From: Hibiscus mutabilis
Lineage: Eukaryota; Streptophyta; Magnoliopsida; Malvales; Malvaceae
Length of the DNA: 64,000 bases
Reading direction: 5' to 3'
NCBI GenBank assembly: GCA_019671005.1
Contig: CM033712.1
Coordinates: 72,986,479-73,050,478 of the forward strand
The notes under the pieces are model-generated. The model was not told the origin of the DNA, ran no database searches, and saw only the letters and a list, made by a program, of their open reading frames with translations. The translations under genes and the position numbers were made by a program. This document shows positions 33,505-46,279 of this stretch, in pieces (position 1 is the first letter of the stretch; every line of letters begins with the position of its first letter).

Positions 33505-36500
33505 TTATAAATACAATATAGTAATAACTAATAGGAGTGAAAGCAGCCATTGCATAGTCGGAAGACCTGCAAATGCAGAAAAAGTAACATATTAGCATAC
33601 ATGCATGAGTCGATATGACTGCACGATAATGGCTGAGTAAATTCTCTACTGATCTGAGAAGAAAATTTAGAGTTCGGATCTGAATATGAGTTACACCGAC
33701 TGATATAACAATTATCAAACACCTAGAGATACAGTGAAAGCTCAAAAAATCATGAGATAAGCTGAGGCATGGATGAAAATATTAATTAAACTGATCACTA
33801 TAATGATTCTTAAATTTCTAAATGTGACTCAAATTACTGCATGAGAAAAATATATTCAGACATCATTTGCATGTAAGAAATGGTTGGATAATTTATGATG
33901 GCATGCAAGAATAGGCTAAGATGTCAAAATATATCTTTAACTATTCAAAAAACAGCATTTACTCACGTAAAGATGCCAATGCTGATGACGAAACTGAAGG
34001 TGTCCTATCAGGAAGCTCTTTATTTGGTTCACTCTTTGATGGAGGATTGACATGAGCAAACGCTACATTTGGCAGCGGACTGAATGTGGGAGTCAAATAG
34101 GAAATGGGTCTGAATTTAGGTTTGGGTGCCGGTGCTGATGGGTGTACATTTGGTGGGTCAGGAGAATGATGAGGAGAAATTTTGGGTGTGGCAACGGGGG
34201 CTACATTAGACTCCTCTCGAGTCTTCCCCTTGCTCCTTTTATTCCTATGATGGCAATCCGGCGAGTTTGCTTTGTTACTCCGATGAGAGGAGGGTGAAAT
34301 TGTTTCAGGGGCAGGTGAATAAGCTTCAGGTGCAGATGCAGCACCTTTCTTGGTTGATGTATCAGGTGAAACTGCAGGAGCTAGATCATCACTGTGGTGG
34401 TGGTGGTGGTGGTGGTGATGGTGGTGGTGATGACGATGATGGTTATTGTGGAGGGGATGAGGTGAAGGAGCAGGAGAAGGGGAAGATGAGTTTGAACTGC
34501 CATCACCTCCACGAACAGAATGTTTTGGAATGGACGAAAGGCGAACTTCCTTAACTCTACCAAATACAGTGTTGTTCAGGCCGAGGTTTCTTGAATGAGA
34601 CCCTGTGATGGTTTGAGCCAGTTGCTTCAATCTCGGAATCGATGGATTATTTCCAACGGCCAGCAGAACAGATGACTGAACAGTAGTGGGGGGAGCGCTT
34701 GTTGAGCCTTTGGAATTTGTCAAGATAATATATAAGTTCTGAAACTCGCAAAATAAAACGCATCAGATTCGTCATAAGAGATGCTAATTGAGCTCTCTTA
34801 CAGTACGTGACAAGCTTTAATCTTTCTCCACAAATTCTAAGCACTAAAATGCAACAAAGAAAAATCAAAAGCAACATCATTCGAAAGAGACAGATTGCCT
34901 AACCTCATATGTGGCTAGATGCAATCCAGCCTTTAGCTGGCTCCTCAATTCATCAAAATTTAATTGTATTTGAGAAATAGAGAAGTTTAAGGTAAAGTTG
35001 AAGCGGATTTGCACTTTCTGCAGAAGAAACGCGCTCTGCAGGGGAATTACAGTGATTCCTCCCGGAAATTTTAGCACCTCCAAGAAATATGAATCCCCAA
35101 ACAAGGATTTTGTCAAGCGCAAGGATGTTCGGTGTGTAACCAAATATTCAAACAAAGACCGTGTCAAACTTTCAGCCGTTGGAGATATCTTTGAATATCT
35201 TGCATCAGGATCGACCCCGAACACAACCTTTGTTACATTTGGTTCATTTAAAGGTTCAAGAGATAAGATAACCACCTAAGTCAAAGAAGTAATCGGATTT
35301 AGGAAAAAATAGTACGAAGTACACATACGTTCTAACAAAAAGGATCAAATTATATACTTTGCTTGTGGGAAAGCCTATCTCATCAAAAATGTCATTTTCA
35401 AGCTGCACAATATTGTCTCCCAAAAAAGAAACCGGCTTCTCAACTTTAAAACTTGCTACTATATCATGATCTGGACAATAAATACGAGTCAGTACAAAAT
35501 TTTTCAAACAAATCATGTTAAATCACTTTCATGATCATAAATTCAATCGGTCCAACCCCATAGGAAATATGGAAGCCAATACCATAGTCCAGCTTCAGTC
35601 AGAAAAACGTATAAAAAACTACAATTATTATATGAATGCAAAGACTTGTAAGAAAGTCGATATATCGTATATAATTCTCAAACCTTAAAAAGAAACAAAG
35701 AATTTCATGGCAGTAGAATTTACTACTAAAACCAATACCAATCGCAAGTATTCATATGCAACGTACATGACGTAACCGATACCAATGAACTATTACATGT
35801 ATAAATTTAGCAGCAAATGAACTAAATAACCAGAGGAGATAGTACAAAATATTGACTCATGTAATCACACGTGTTAAGAATAAAAAAAATTGGGGGGGGG
35901 GGGGACTAAATCAAGGAGTAAACTACAACTTAGTTTTGCAAAGTGTTTTTCCATTTCCATCTCCAAAACTCTAAATTATAGGGAAAGAAAATTGAATTAC
36001 TAAACCATATGGATTTATTTTCGATTATACACCATCGATGAATTAAATAATGACACATGCCATTAAAACTATTTAAAAATACACTTAAATGACATCAATT
36101 TTGAATAGCATATTATCATTCGAATCACTGACAGTATATAATTCTATATATTATTCTTAACCAGTCAAATATAAATCTTTTGAAAATACTTTTGTAATTT
36201 GATGAAAAACGGGGAACAACCCCAAAAAAAACAAAAAACAAAATTTCAGAAAGTGTGGGGGGAAAAGAAAGGAGTTATCATATTAATTTATCTTATTTTG
36301 TTAATTGATGATATAACCATATAACTGATAATTAACACTCTTAACCCCAGTTTCCGTTAATAGATATTTTTAGAAAAAGTCGATATATAATATTTAAAAT
36401 CTAGAGAAGTTCAAATTGATAGGATTTTGTTTTCTACATTAGTTTCCCTGCAATTCATACATTCTGAGCAACACTAAAAAATTATGGAGCTAAAAACAAA

Positions 36501-36821
36501 ATCCCAGATCCATGCATACACACATATATATTTGATTATATAAAAAGAGGAAGTGAGAGAAGTACCTTTGAATCTGGAATCGAGATCCAGATTAGATGGA
36601 TCTGAAGAATGAAGAAAAGGGGGCAACCAAAATAAAGCAGAAAGAAAGAGAGCAAGAGCAAACAACACGACGACGAAGCATCGAAGGCCAAAGACAGTGT
36701 TTCTGGATCCACAAGCAGCGAATCTAAAGCTCAAGCTCGAAATCGAAGCGTCGGATTCCTCGACTGGTGCTTCACTTCTCACATTTGAACTCAACCTCTG
36801 CTGTTCTTCAGTTTTTCCCAT
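33505..36821 (-). CDS. DUF7036-like membrane/cell-surface protein, five exons, 524 aa
   Basis: The only host gene here that reads as intact. Exons (minus): 36821-36566, 35470-35358, 35275-34904, 34738-33967, 33566-33505. All introns are GT-AG, and phases join to exactly 525 codons including TAA. The protein starts MGKTEEQQ, has a hydrophobic segment at about residues 48-70 (CFVVVLFALALFLSALFWLP), then a conserved region (FKVEKPVSFLGDNIVQLEND, VVILSLEPLNEPNVTKVVFG, LKFPGGITVIP, TITGSHSRNLGLNNTVFG, to about residue 310). A Pro/Ser/His-rich stretch follows, with SPAPSPHP and a 16-residue His tract at about 347-362, and a hydrophobic tail (LPTMQWLLSLLLVITILYL, 506-524) encoded by the tiny last exon. 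The match to plant DUF7036 proteins is from memory; function is unknown. The start is the first ATG before the conserved N-terminus. It lies among repeats with no co-oriented neighbour. Confidence 0.88.
34393..34440 (-). repeat. (CAC)n/(GTG)n microsatellite encoding the His tract
   Basis: On the plus strand tggtggtggtgg with interspersed tga units, in exon 4 of the DUF7036-like gene. Repeat-length changes here would alter the polyhistidine length without shifting frame. Confidence 0.9.
35892..35904 (+). repeat. 13-bp poly-G run in intron 1
   Basis: Uninterrupted g13 (poly-C in the transcript) within the 1.1 kb first intron of the DUF7036-like gene. Confidence 0.95.
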
Positions 36822-38420
36822 AGTTCATCACCATTTGCCTCAAGCTCCATTCCCTTGTTGATTTCCCTCTGCTCTTGCTCCCGCCATTGTTGCTCTCGTT
36901 TTTCACCTGTAAAAACCTCAGCGCACAGGATTTTTACATATTAATTTCTAGGAAATAAACAAAGCTTGTCTTTGTGCTAAATTAAAAAAAAAGAATTTAC
37001 AGTTAAATACAAGAAGAAATGTGTAGGGTTTGAAGATGAAGAAAAGAGAATCAAGTCTCTATCTTCTTCAAATGTCTGCTTTTTCTATTTTTTTAGATAA
37101 AATTAGAACATGGGACGTCAATTTTGGTGGAATTTCTCTATAATAAAATAAATATATATTTTCACATTATTTTTTAAACAATGTTTAAATTAAAAAAAAT
37201 AAGAAATCGATGATTTTATTTTAATTTTTTAAATATATTACAGATTAGATAAATATTTTTTAAGTTGCAAATTTTAATTATACCAACAACTATACATATA
37301 CACGAGGAACAATAATTCTCTGCACCCTAATCATGTTATTTTCTATGTCTCATACTAAAAAATACTTAAAAATTAAATATTAAACTCTAACCTTAATTTT
37401 CACATCTTAAACCCTATACCTTAAAAAATACACCTTACTTATAATTCCTTAAACCTTAACTCTAAATCTTAAACTCTGAACTCAAAATCCATTATTTTAA
37501 AATGCAAACGCCAAAAAAGACATGGTTAAAGTTAGACGATTTTCATCCATGTATTAGACTCAATTAATACAAGTACTTAATTATATAAACCTTAACCCAA
37601 AATAATTTAATTGATTTTTTTGACATATAAAACTTTAATCTAAAACTTTCAAGATCTGGGATTTTACTATTTTAATTATTTGTTTTGCAATATCAACTCA
37701 ATCACATATTTTAATATACTTTTTTAAACTTACTTTACTATAGTTTTTGTATCTTTCATGTATAATTTATAACCCATACTCAAAATTTGAAATTACCTAC
37801 CAACAAACATTGTTGTGTTGGTAACACACATTGTACTTTTAGGGAGTTCAAATTTTGGAGACAATCTGGTTGAAAGAGGCAATTTCGTACTCTAAACTTA
37901 GACAGTAAGACGGACATACGTATCACAAAAAATTTTAAAACTACCTTTCAACAATATTATCTTTTACATTTAAACCTAAAAACCTATTCTTTTAAGTAAA
38001 ATTTATAAAATCCTAATTAAATTAATGATCAATCATTTTTAAAGATAATTAAGAGTATATTAACTTATGTCGCATCAAGAATGTAGGTAAAAAGAAGAAA
38101 AAACTATGTTTATCTTATAAATTAAATAATTAATAGTACTTTAAAAAAGTTAATGATTTTAAAATCTAGGAATAATAACTCCAAAACCCTAACTTTCTCC
38201 CCAAGTATTTTTCAGATTTTTTCTTTAAGAGTATTGTCTTTGACGAGATTTTAATGTTATTGTCTAATTTTTTTGTTTATTTGCTTTTATTTTTAATTTT
38301 AAATAAAAATTTATTTTATTTTAGATTTATCTTTTTCGTATATCTTGATGCGTTTGTTCGTCTATGATAGTTAATTTACTTTTATTTTTAATAGTTTGGT
38401 GTTCGTGTAACGATCATCAC
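36822..38420. other. 5' flank of the DUF7036-like gene and AT-rich intergenic DNA
   Basis: The first 250 bp probably hold the 5' untranslated region and core promoter of the minus-strand gene; no unambiguous TATA box was assigned. 37360-37500 contains degenerate aaaccctaa/aaaccttaa-like short repeats. No gene. Confidence 0.5.
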
Positions 38421-39284
38421 TACGAGTGCTTATTGAGTTGAGCAGTTCACAAGCAACTAGAGATTGACTCTGTCAAAATTCGGTTAACGTTCGGCTCGAG
38501 TTTACTCGACTCGAAGCGAGCTCGACTCGAGATCTTAGCAAGTCAAGCAAGGACCAACTCGACTCGATATGTTCGTGAACAACTTGTTATTTTTTATAAA
38601 TAATTTTATGATTTTTTAGTGGCCACCTAAAAAATTATGTTCCAAAAAGTTTAAATACTAGTCGAAAATTCTAGAAAATTTCATTGAATTACTAGGTAAT
38701 TTACTCATAATTTTTTTCAAATTTCCAAAACATTTTATACTCCCGAGAATTAAATAAGTTAATAATAAATTAAATTATAATAATGAGTATTTCCTTCTTT
38801 ATTAAACTCTCTCCTTTTTCTTTTATTATTACATGTATAAAGGTAGAAAAAGAAAAAAAGTCTTCGATTTTTGCTTTTCATATAAAAAATACGATTAAAA
38901 GTTAAAATCTCAAAATTTCTAAGGCATTCTTTCCTTTGTTATTCATTGAAGATTGTTGAGAAACTAAAAAGGGTCTCACACTCGAATGTCGACTTCATCT
39001 CTAATTTGGTGATGACATGTTCTTTTATTTATCTCCTTAGAAATCATGTTTTCTCCTCTGAATTTCTATGTTTATATTAAGCTCTAACCTTTTCACTAGA
39101 TTTTACTTATATTAAAAAAACAAGATAAAAATTTTGGTGAGCTTAACGAGCAACGAGATTTTTTAACGAGCACGAGTCGACAAAATTTTATTGAGCTTAA
39201 CGAGCAGCTAGTCGAGTCGAGCAACAAGATTTTTTTAATAAGAACGAGTCAGGCACTACTTAACTCGCTCGATAAGCACCCCTA
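38421..39284. mobile_element. hAT-type non-autonomous element (864 bp)
   Basis: The right end is the complement of TAGGGGTGCTTATCGAGC and the left end is TACGAGTGCTTATTGAG, an imperfect terminal inverted repeat. The flanks ATCATCAC (38413-38420) and ATCATCAT (39285-39292) match at 7 of 8, fitting the 8-bp duplication of hAT elements. The subterminal DNA is full of gagctcgactcga motifs. No transposase. Confidence 0.75.
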
Positions 39285-39292
39285 ATCATCAT

Positions 39293-40149
39293 AATGCATC
39301 ATCTCATCAAAGAGGGTCAGCGATTTAGTATGGTTATAACTCCTTTTATGGTAGTTAGTCAATGTAATCAAAATCGTTAGCGGAACAATTTATAAGAATG
39401 ATTTTTTTAATCTCTACGTCTAGTTTTATGGAATGTTCAATTTTTATGGAAGATTGTGGTGGGTTGTATTTGCTATATATCTTCTTTAATAAAACTCAAC
39501 TTTTAGATTTTGTTAAAAAAATTAAGGGTAAACATTAGCAAACTGATTTTATCACAATTCAAAGGTCACTAATTTAACTTTTTTTATTTTCAATTATGTT
39601 ACTTTCTTAAAAAAGGGTAAAATCAGTGCAGTAATCCTTCAATCTTTATAAAATTTTATTTTAGCATCCCTCTAAACTTTTAATCTCATTTTGGTCCCTT
39701 CCTTTTACAAATTTTTAGTTCTGCCCCGGGATTTGGGAGTGATTCTAAGTACCTATCAATACGAAAGAATCAGTCAATAGTCTAAAGCAAATGTAGATCA
39801 ACAATATAACTAAATAAATTTGAATTAAAAATATAAATTTAGCTCGATTGACATATCATTAGTAAATAAACAAAAGGTTGTGAGATCGAACATACTTAAG
39901 ATAATCAACAGTCTAAACAAAAAGACTAATCTCATTGAGCCGAATAGTACAATGAAAACAACAAAACATTTCCATCAAATATGAACAGAACAATACACCT
40001 TACGAGACCACTGCTTAAACAACAAAAAGTAATACAAAAACAACAGAAACAAAAACAAAACTAAGAAAAACCACCCTGATTTTTCGGACCAAGTTTGCCA
40101 AACAAGGGGTTTAGCACATAACAAACAGTTTTAGTTTAGACCAAAGCGG
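39293..40149. other. Intergenic with a dispersed repeat shared with 44660-44816
   Basis: 39735-39900 (gtacctatcaatacgaaag ... tagctcgattgacatatc) is similar, same strand, to 44661-44816. It may mark the edge of a duplication that also carried the DC1 gene, or may simply be a common dispersed repeat. No gene. Confidence 0.55.
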
Positions 40150-42569
40150 CTCATTCATTGACGATAGTTCACATGAAAAGATCGGGTGCAGGTCCAATGA
40201 ACAATGTATTTGCATCCATGCTCTGCACATTCAAGGGCTAGATCTTCTCACGGCTCTCCACAGAGAACGCATTCAGAATAGTAATAGATCTTCTTGACGA
40301 ATGTGAGGATGTGGATGACCTTCGTGTGTGTATTTGGTTCCGGCCTTGATAAATGGAAACTTTCCGAGAACACATGATATGCATAGCTTTACACAAGTTT
40401 CGCAATGATAAAACCATTGCTCTGGATCTCTTCTTCCTTCACGGATGTCACAGTAGTGTCTTAGTAGATAGTCATCAGAATCTTCGGAAGCAAGTGTCAA
40501 AGAATGCTGATCACACTTATGCCGTGCAGTGCGTGGTAGTGTAACACATTTCCAATTCAAAGCAAACATGCAATCCTTGCATCTGTATGTTCTTTCGTGA
40601 TGTAAATCTTTACCACAAGAATTGCAAAATTTCCCCCTGTATTCTCCCACAAAGAAGAGGAAATGTGGCTCATCTGCATGATATGTGAAACTGTGAGGTA
40701 TTGAAGAACACCTAAGGCACATGTATGTGTAATCATAATCATTGTCCTCGTCTATTTTGTAGGAGAAACCACTGCACATTTGGCGGCAAAATTTACAGCC
40801 GAAAAAACCATAACCATCTGTGGATAGATTAAAGACCCTTGTATTGAACCATAGTCGACGCATCCTCCGTAACTCAGCACAGGCCTTGTGCAGAAAGAAA
40901 TCACAATGCAAACAATAGTAAAACAAGGATAGGATAGGTAACACACACCCATTGCAGTATTTGTTATCCTTAATCTCGTCTGAGAATATCAAGTTGTGCT
41001 TATGGCTGATATGTTCTATCTCCACAGCTATTATGTCATCCCCGATTTTGATTTCCTTGATGACGCGAATGATGCAACTCGTAGATTCGTCAGACAACAA
41101 ATCCAATTCCTCGAAATCGTCTGGATTTTCTACCTCAACAATACCATACAACTCCTTGTTCTGAATAGAACACTCGACATGGATAAAAAAATCGCAACCT
41201 GGCCGAGAACAATAGTAACTCCCATGCTCGATGTTCACTTTTGTGTAACAGATTCTGCAATCCCAAGTTCTGGAATCATTGTGGTCAATACAGAGGAAAA
41301 AACAGTGGGAAATGGGATGAGGGTGGAGACAGAGTCTAATGAGGTGCGGCAACGAAATGCAGTCTTTATGAACTTGGATGTTGCAGGTAGAACAGATATA
41401 GGAAACATTATCTCCCTGGTTGCCACATGCATCACAAAAGAAGGGGTTGTTTGGTTTTAACAACAGATTGAAAGGGTGTTCATGTCGAGATTTGTCTTCG
41501 ATAACGGGTGGTGGCCAAGCACATCAGAGGTGTATGTAAAACCTGCATGGGACACAACGATAAAATAATCCCATCCCACCACAGCCTTCGCACAGGCTGC
41601 ATTCGTCAAAGTCGACATTGTAATCATAGACGAGCGAAAGCTGGTGTGCACGGGGTGGCAAGGGTGATTGATTGTTGAGGGTACTTCAAGACATTGTTTC
41701 TGGTAGAACTTTGTACAATAAAAACAAGTGTAGGGAGAATCATGTATTTCTATTGGGTCGAGGCAACCGGAGCAGTGCAAATCGGAATGCGGATTAAAGA
41801 ATTTCAAAAGATGTTCATGGTGACAAATTGTCAAGGGTGGTAGTTCACGACAACTTTTATGGAAGAACTTTCGACATTCAAAACAAACATACGAAGCATC
41901 ATCTTTCTCGATTGGTTCTAGACAACCCTCGCACTCGAAAGATAGAATTGGATCGAGTGAAGCCAAAGACTGCGTGGTAAACAAAGGATGTTCATTGACG
42001 GTTTCAATGAATTTTCCTGTAGTGTCGCGTGGGAGCGAAGCGCAGTTAACATCAAGGTAAAACTCACATTAAGAACATCCATAACTAAATCCCTTAACCT
42101 TGAACCGCAAATGCAGCAATGAGCACATCTTCTCTGACGTGTCAGCGGTGGAGGATGAATGCCCCTCTCCACCCGAAGAATTTTTTTTCCACCTTTGTCC
42201 CCTTATTTAAATTTTGTTACAAAATAGTTTATTTATGAATTTTCCCCCACTTCCAATATTTATAGTTTGTCCCTCCTAATCCAAATCCTGGCTCCGTCCC
42301 TGAGAATGAAACAGAAGGAGGAGAGGGTGGTCGCACTCGCTGAGAACAGGGTGATGCTGAATCTCCAAGGGAGCCTCCGCACATCTCTTATGGAGGTAGA
42401 AACCGCACTCCCCGTAGCTCGAACCCGAAACCTTTCCCGCACAGCCAGCGCAGTTGTAAGTGGTGTCGCTTGAACTGGTGGTGTCCTCGTTGAACACAAG
42501 TGGATGGTCAATGTGCTGAAACTCCGCCATGTCCCTTTCTCTCCGTTCTCTGATACAACGCCAACTCAA
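40150..42569 (-). pseudogene. DC1 (Cys/His-rich C1) domain protein, pseudogene 1
   Basis: Starts MAEFQHIDHPLVFNED (ATG near 42529-42531). Successive DC1 units with the usual HPL...C-x2-C...C-x2-C...H-x2-C layout follow, for example YNCAGCAGKVSGSSYGECGF, FECEGCLEPIEKDDASYVCF, FFCDACGNQGDNVSYICSTC and FCNSCGKDLHHERTYRCKDC. The 396-codon piece 40273-41463 is the longest open part. Breaks: an insertion of about 115 bp at about 42180-42295, TAA at 42069-42071 within a DC1 unit (before CEFYLDVNCASLP), a frameshift near 41640, TGA at 41524-41526 (before CAWPPP), a frameshift near 40305 and TGA at 40248-40250. DC1 proteins are plant-specific and thought to bind zinc, some in stress or cell-death signalling. 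I see no simple splicing that rescues the frame. Confidence 0.85.
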
Positions 42570-43579
42570 TGCTTGGCTCCAACATAATTTGTACTGCTAT
42601 TCCGGCAGGCCTAAAAGTATTTTAAAATATTGAACAGCCCACGTGGAAATGGAATATGGATTAGCTTAGTTTCACACATGCAACTTGAACATTGAATATA
42701 GCATAGAGCCATAGAGTTGGTGAAGAATATTAAACAGCCCACCATGGAAATGGCTTAAAAGAATAAAATAAGACCTAGAACGTTTACTTCAATTATTGTT
42801 GTATTTTTTTCTCAAAAAAATTATTGTTGTATTTTAACCAATTTTAATCCTAACTAGAGGGAGGGGAATAGAAAATTCTAGGGAAAAAGAGGGAGTGCTG
42901 CTATCGGGAGAATGCAAGGGAACAAAGATAAGCAGTCTGACCAACCGGCCAATTATAATTGCTCGTATTTTAACCAATTTTAATTAGGTGAACTTAAATA
43001 AAATAAAATATTGAAAGCGAACAAGCACAAATGGGGTGTTTAGAGAAATAATGCATTAAAAATAAAATATTATGGATATAATGCATGTTGGAGTTTATTT
43101 AGTAATTTAGGGGATTTATTACAGTGAAGTGAAACTCGTCACGTGTTCCTTTTGAGTTCCTTGCATTTATTATTCAAAATCTTCTTTTCTTCTAATTTTG
43201 ACTGTTTCTGATTCTTCTCCTCGTATCTATTGTTTCGTCGATTTTGGGTTTGGATGGTCTCATTGGGAGGCCTTTCCTCGACGTCTTTACTTCAAACAAG
43301 AACATAGTCTTTAAGTGATGGTGTGTGGACCGTCCGACGATGATAACTGGTGGAGGAGAATTTTTTTGTCTCTTTTCTTGTTTCCTTTCCTTTGGGGGAG
43401 TTGCCCTTTATTTGTTTCTTTGTAGGTGAGGTTGTGTGTGGTGAGTTTCCATTCTCGTTACTGGTCCACTTGGTGGCTTGATTTTTCAGCTCTGTCTCCC
43501 TTTGGCCCTTCAAACTTTGATGATCTTCGATTGTTGATGTTTATATGAATATTTATGTGTTTTGTTATCATAAAATAAA
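42570..43579. other. 5' flank of DC1 pseudogene 1 and intergenic DNA
   Basis: 42620-42690 (aatattgaacagcccacgtgg ... gattagcttagtttcac) is similar to 55630-55690 upstream of DC1 pseudogene 2, so the two loci share their upstream DNA. Beyond that I see no gene; the 73-codon frame at 43292-43513 is compositional. Confidence 0.6.
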
Positions 43580-43588
43580 AAAATAATT

Positions 43589-44394
43589 AGCTTCAATAAG
43601 CCCTTAAATTTTTACAAAAAAATTAATTAAGCATTTAATATTTTTTGCACTTAATTAAGTTCTCAAACTCAAAAAAAATCAATTTGATCATTTGGCCAAC
43701 GTTGACCGTTAACTTTAACATTTGTTTTAAATTTTCTTTTGAAACGTATCGTAATAGGATAATGTCACTTATCATTTCTAGGAATTTTTAATTTTTAAAA
43801 ATATCTTAAAAAAGAAAAAATTCTATTTTTTTAAAAAATTCTAAAAACTATTTTAAAAATATATATAAATATTTTTTAAATTTCAAAATTTATTTAAAAA
43901 TATTAATTTTTCAAAAGATTAAACTATTTAAAAAATAAAATATTTAAAAAAATAGAAATAAATATTATTCTACAAATATAAAAAATAATTTGGAAAAATA
44001 TAAACAATAAAAGTTATTTTGAAATTTAAAATATATTTAAAAATATATTTCTAAATAATAATAATTTATTATTTTTAAATAAATTTCGAAATTAAATTTT
44101 TTAATGTATTTTAAAAATAATTTTTAGATTTTTTTTATTTTTAAGTACTTTTTTTTTCTGTTTTTTTACATATTTTTTAAAATTTAAAATTTCTAGAAAC
44201 GACAAATGGCATTATCATGTTGCGACATGTTTTAAAAAAAATATCAAAAAAGAATGTTAAAGTTAACGGTCAACGTTGGTCAAAATACCAAATTAGTTTT
44301 TTTCTTGAGTTTTAGAGCTTAATTGAGTACAAAAAATTTTAAGAACTTAATTATTTTTTTGTAAAAGATTAAGGGCTTATTGAACTTTTAAGCC
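43589..44394. mobile_element. Long-TIR Mutator-type MITE (806 bp)
   Basis: The outer ~200 bp on each side are inverted copies (ttcaataagccctta ... gtcaacgttggc), with AT-rich DNA between. It is flanked by the identical 9-bp sequence AAAATAATT at 43580-43588 and 44395-44403. Long inverted repeats with a 9-bp duplication are typical of Mutator-like non-autonomous elements. No coding capacity. Confidence 0.8.
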
Positions 44395-44816
44395 AAAATA
44401 ATTTCAAAGAAAAAAAACTAGTCATATTAACTTGTCATTAAAATAGATTAATCAAGTTAACTGGTCATTTCCTAAACCATCAAAGATCACAAACTAGCCA
44501 TAGATAACAAAATAAGGCCATATAAGGAAAGTGGAACTAAAATATGCAAACAAACACTATTGTTGCTGGCAAATGATAAATATCAACTAACATAAAAATG
44601 TATATAACAATGACACACATTAACAAACTGACTTTATCACGAGTCAAGCTTGACTAATTTCGAGTGATTGCGAGCACCTATCAATATGAGAGAACCAGTC
44701 GAGGTTTAAAGTAAATGTAGGTCAATAATATAACTAAATAAATATGGATTAAAAATATTAGTTTAGCTCAATTGACATGTCTTTGGTACAATAAACATGA
44801 GTACGTGAGATCAAAC

Positions 44817-46270
44817 ATGTCACAACCCAATTTTAGCCTCAAATTAGAAATCCTAATTTTGGAATTTCCAATTTTTGGGACCCATTTGCAAAGTTTTAAT
44901 TTTTTTTAGAAATTAAACCGTAATTTTTAGAAATATCTTAATTTTAGTTTTTAGATTCTCTAGACTCATTACTAAATTATGATAAAAAAACATATTTTAG
45001 GGTAAAATGATAACTTTTGGAAGTTCAAAGATTATTCTATAAATGTTCTAAAACTCCATGAAATAATTCAACAAATAATTGTTTTTTTATCTTTTAAAGC
45101 AATTTCTATTTGGCATTCTAATTCACATTTTTCTTTATTTTATTTATTTATCAATTAATATTATTTTACTAATATTTAAATGTCCCAAATACCCTACCAG
45201 AACCGAATTCTGTTACTATTAGTTTTTCCTAAACTCTAGGGCCGGTCCTAGGCTTTTGGTGGCCCATGGCGAATATAAAGAATAGGCCCTAAATTAGAAA
45301 TATAAATTGAGGTTGCGGTTATATTTACAGTCATGTTAGGTTTTATTGTGGTTGCGGACATTATAGATGCTATTTCGGTCACTGAGTGTATCACAGTTGT
45401 AAAATCTCTTAATAACATGCGTTATTGTGGACGTAACAGTTGTGGGTATCGTGGTTTCAGATGGTACTGCTATCCATGGGCGGATGTAACATATAAATTG
45501 GGGGTGCAAGGTATGGGCTTTTCAAGGAGGTAGTATAGATTTTTTCATAAGAAATATTAGGTTTGACCCCATTTAATTTGTTGGGATATGGGGTCAACAA
45601 TGCTTATTTTAGTGGCATAGAAATCCTCAATACCTCATACTTCACTCATGACCCAACTATAAGAAAATCATGGCTCCGCTACTACCGCTATTGTTATATA
45701 ATGGTCGTTGTTGTGGTTACATATTATTATTTAAATCTCTGTCCTTAATATCAAGTAAAGAAAAAAATTAATTTTAAGAGTAGGTCCATAATAACAAGTA
45801 TTGAAAAATTAGTCCCCTAATAAAAAATTAAATTTTAAGAGTATGCCCAAAATAACAAATATTCTAAAAAAATTGGACCATAATAACAAGTATTAAAAGC
45901 GTTGAATTTTAAAATTAGGCCTCTAATAATAAATATTAAAAAAATTAAATTTCTATTAAAAATATTGAAAAAAATAGGCTCTTAATAACAAATATTAAAA
46001 AATTAAATTATTAAAAATAAATACAATTTGAATAAAATTAAAAACGTATAACTTTCTTGAGCGGCGGGCCTTCGGCGCCTTTTGCCCTTGCCCAGGGCCG
46101 GGTCTACTAAACTCATCGCGGCTAATTTACACTCTCTTCTCCAACTTTAACCGAAGCAATAAACCTTAAATTTTCATTGGAATCCATGCCCTTTCCTCTA
46201 GTCAAAACACAATTTGACTTTGGAACTTACCGAAACCCTTAAATGCAAGCACTGCTTTGTAAATCCATGA
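44817..46270 (+). mobile_element. Gypsy-type LTR fragment interrupted by a hAT element
   Basis: Starts TGTCACAACCCAATTTTAGCC, a start common in gypsy-type LTRs, and runs through pyrimidine-rich text on both sides of the hAT insertion (45237-46106). Its right limit is not clear. Confidence 0.4.
45237..46106. mobile_element. hAT-type non-autonomous element, copy 1 (870 bp)
   Basis: Begins TAGGGCCGGTCCTAGG and ends CAGGGCCGGGTCTA, matching the CAGGGCCGG-type ends of hAT elements. It is flanked by a perfect 8-bp duplication CTAAACTC (45229-45236 and 46107-46114). Close sibling of 53009-53887, same orientation. No transposase reading frame; the 66-codon frame at 45333-45533 is not conserved as protein. 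Confidence 0.92.
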
Positions 46271-46279
46271 GTAAGTGGA

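Noticed and set aside
33959..34723. DUF7036-like exon 4 ending at the stop at 33959-33961
   Set aside because: A strong donor (GTGAGT) lies just before the stop, and splicing to 33566 adds a tail matching family proteins; kept only as an alternative.
40996..41460. 154-codon plus-strand frame opposite DC1 pseudogene 1
   Set aside because: Antisense to clear DC1 coding sequence, with no family resemblance.
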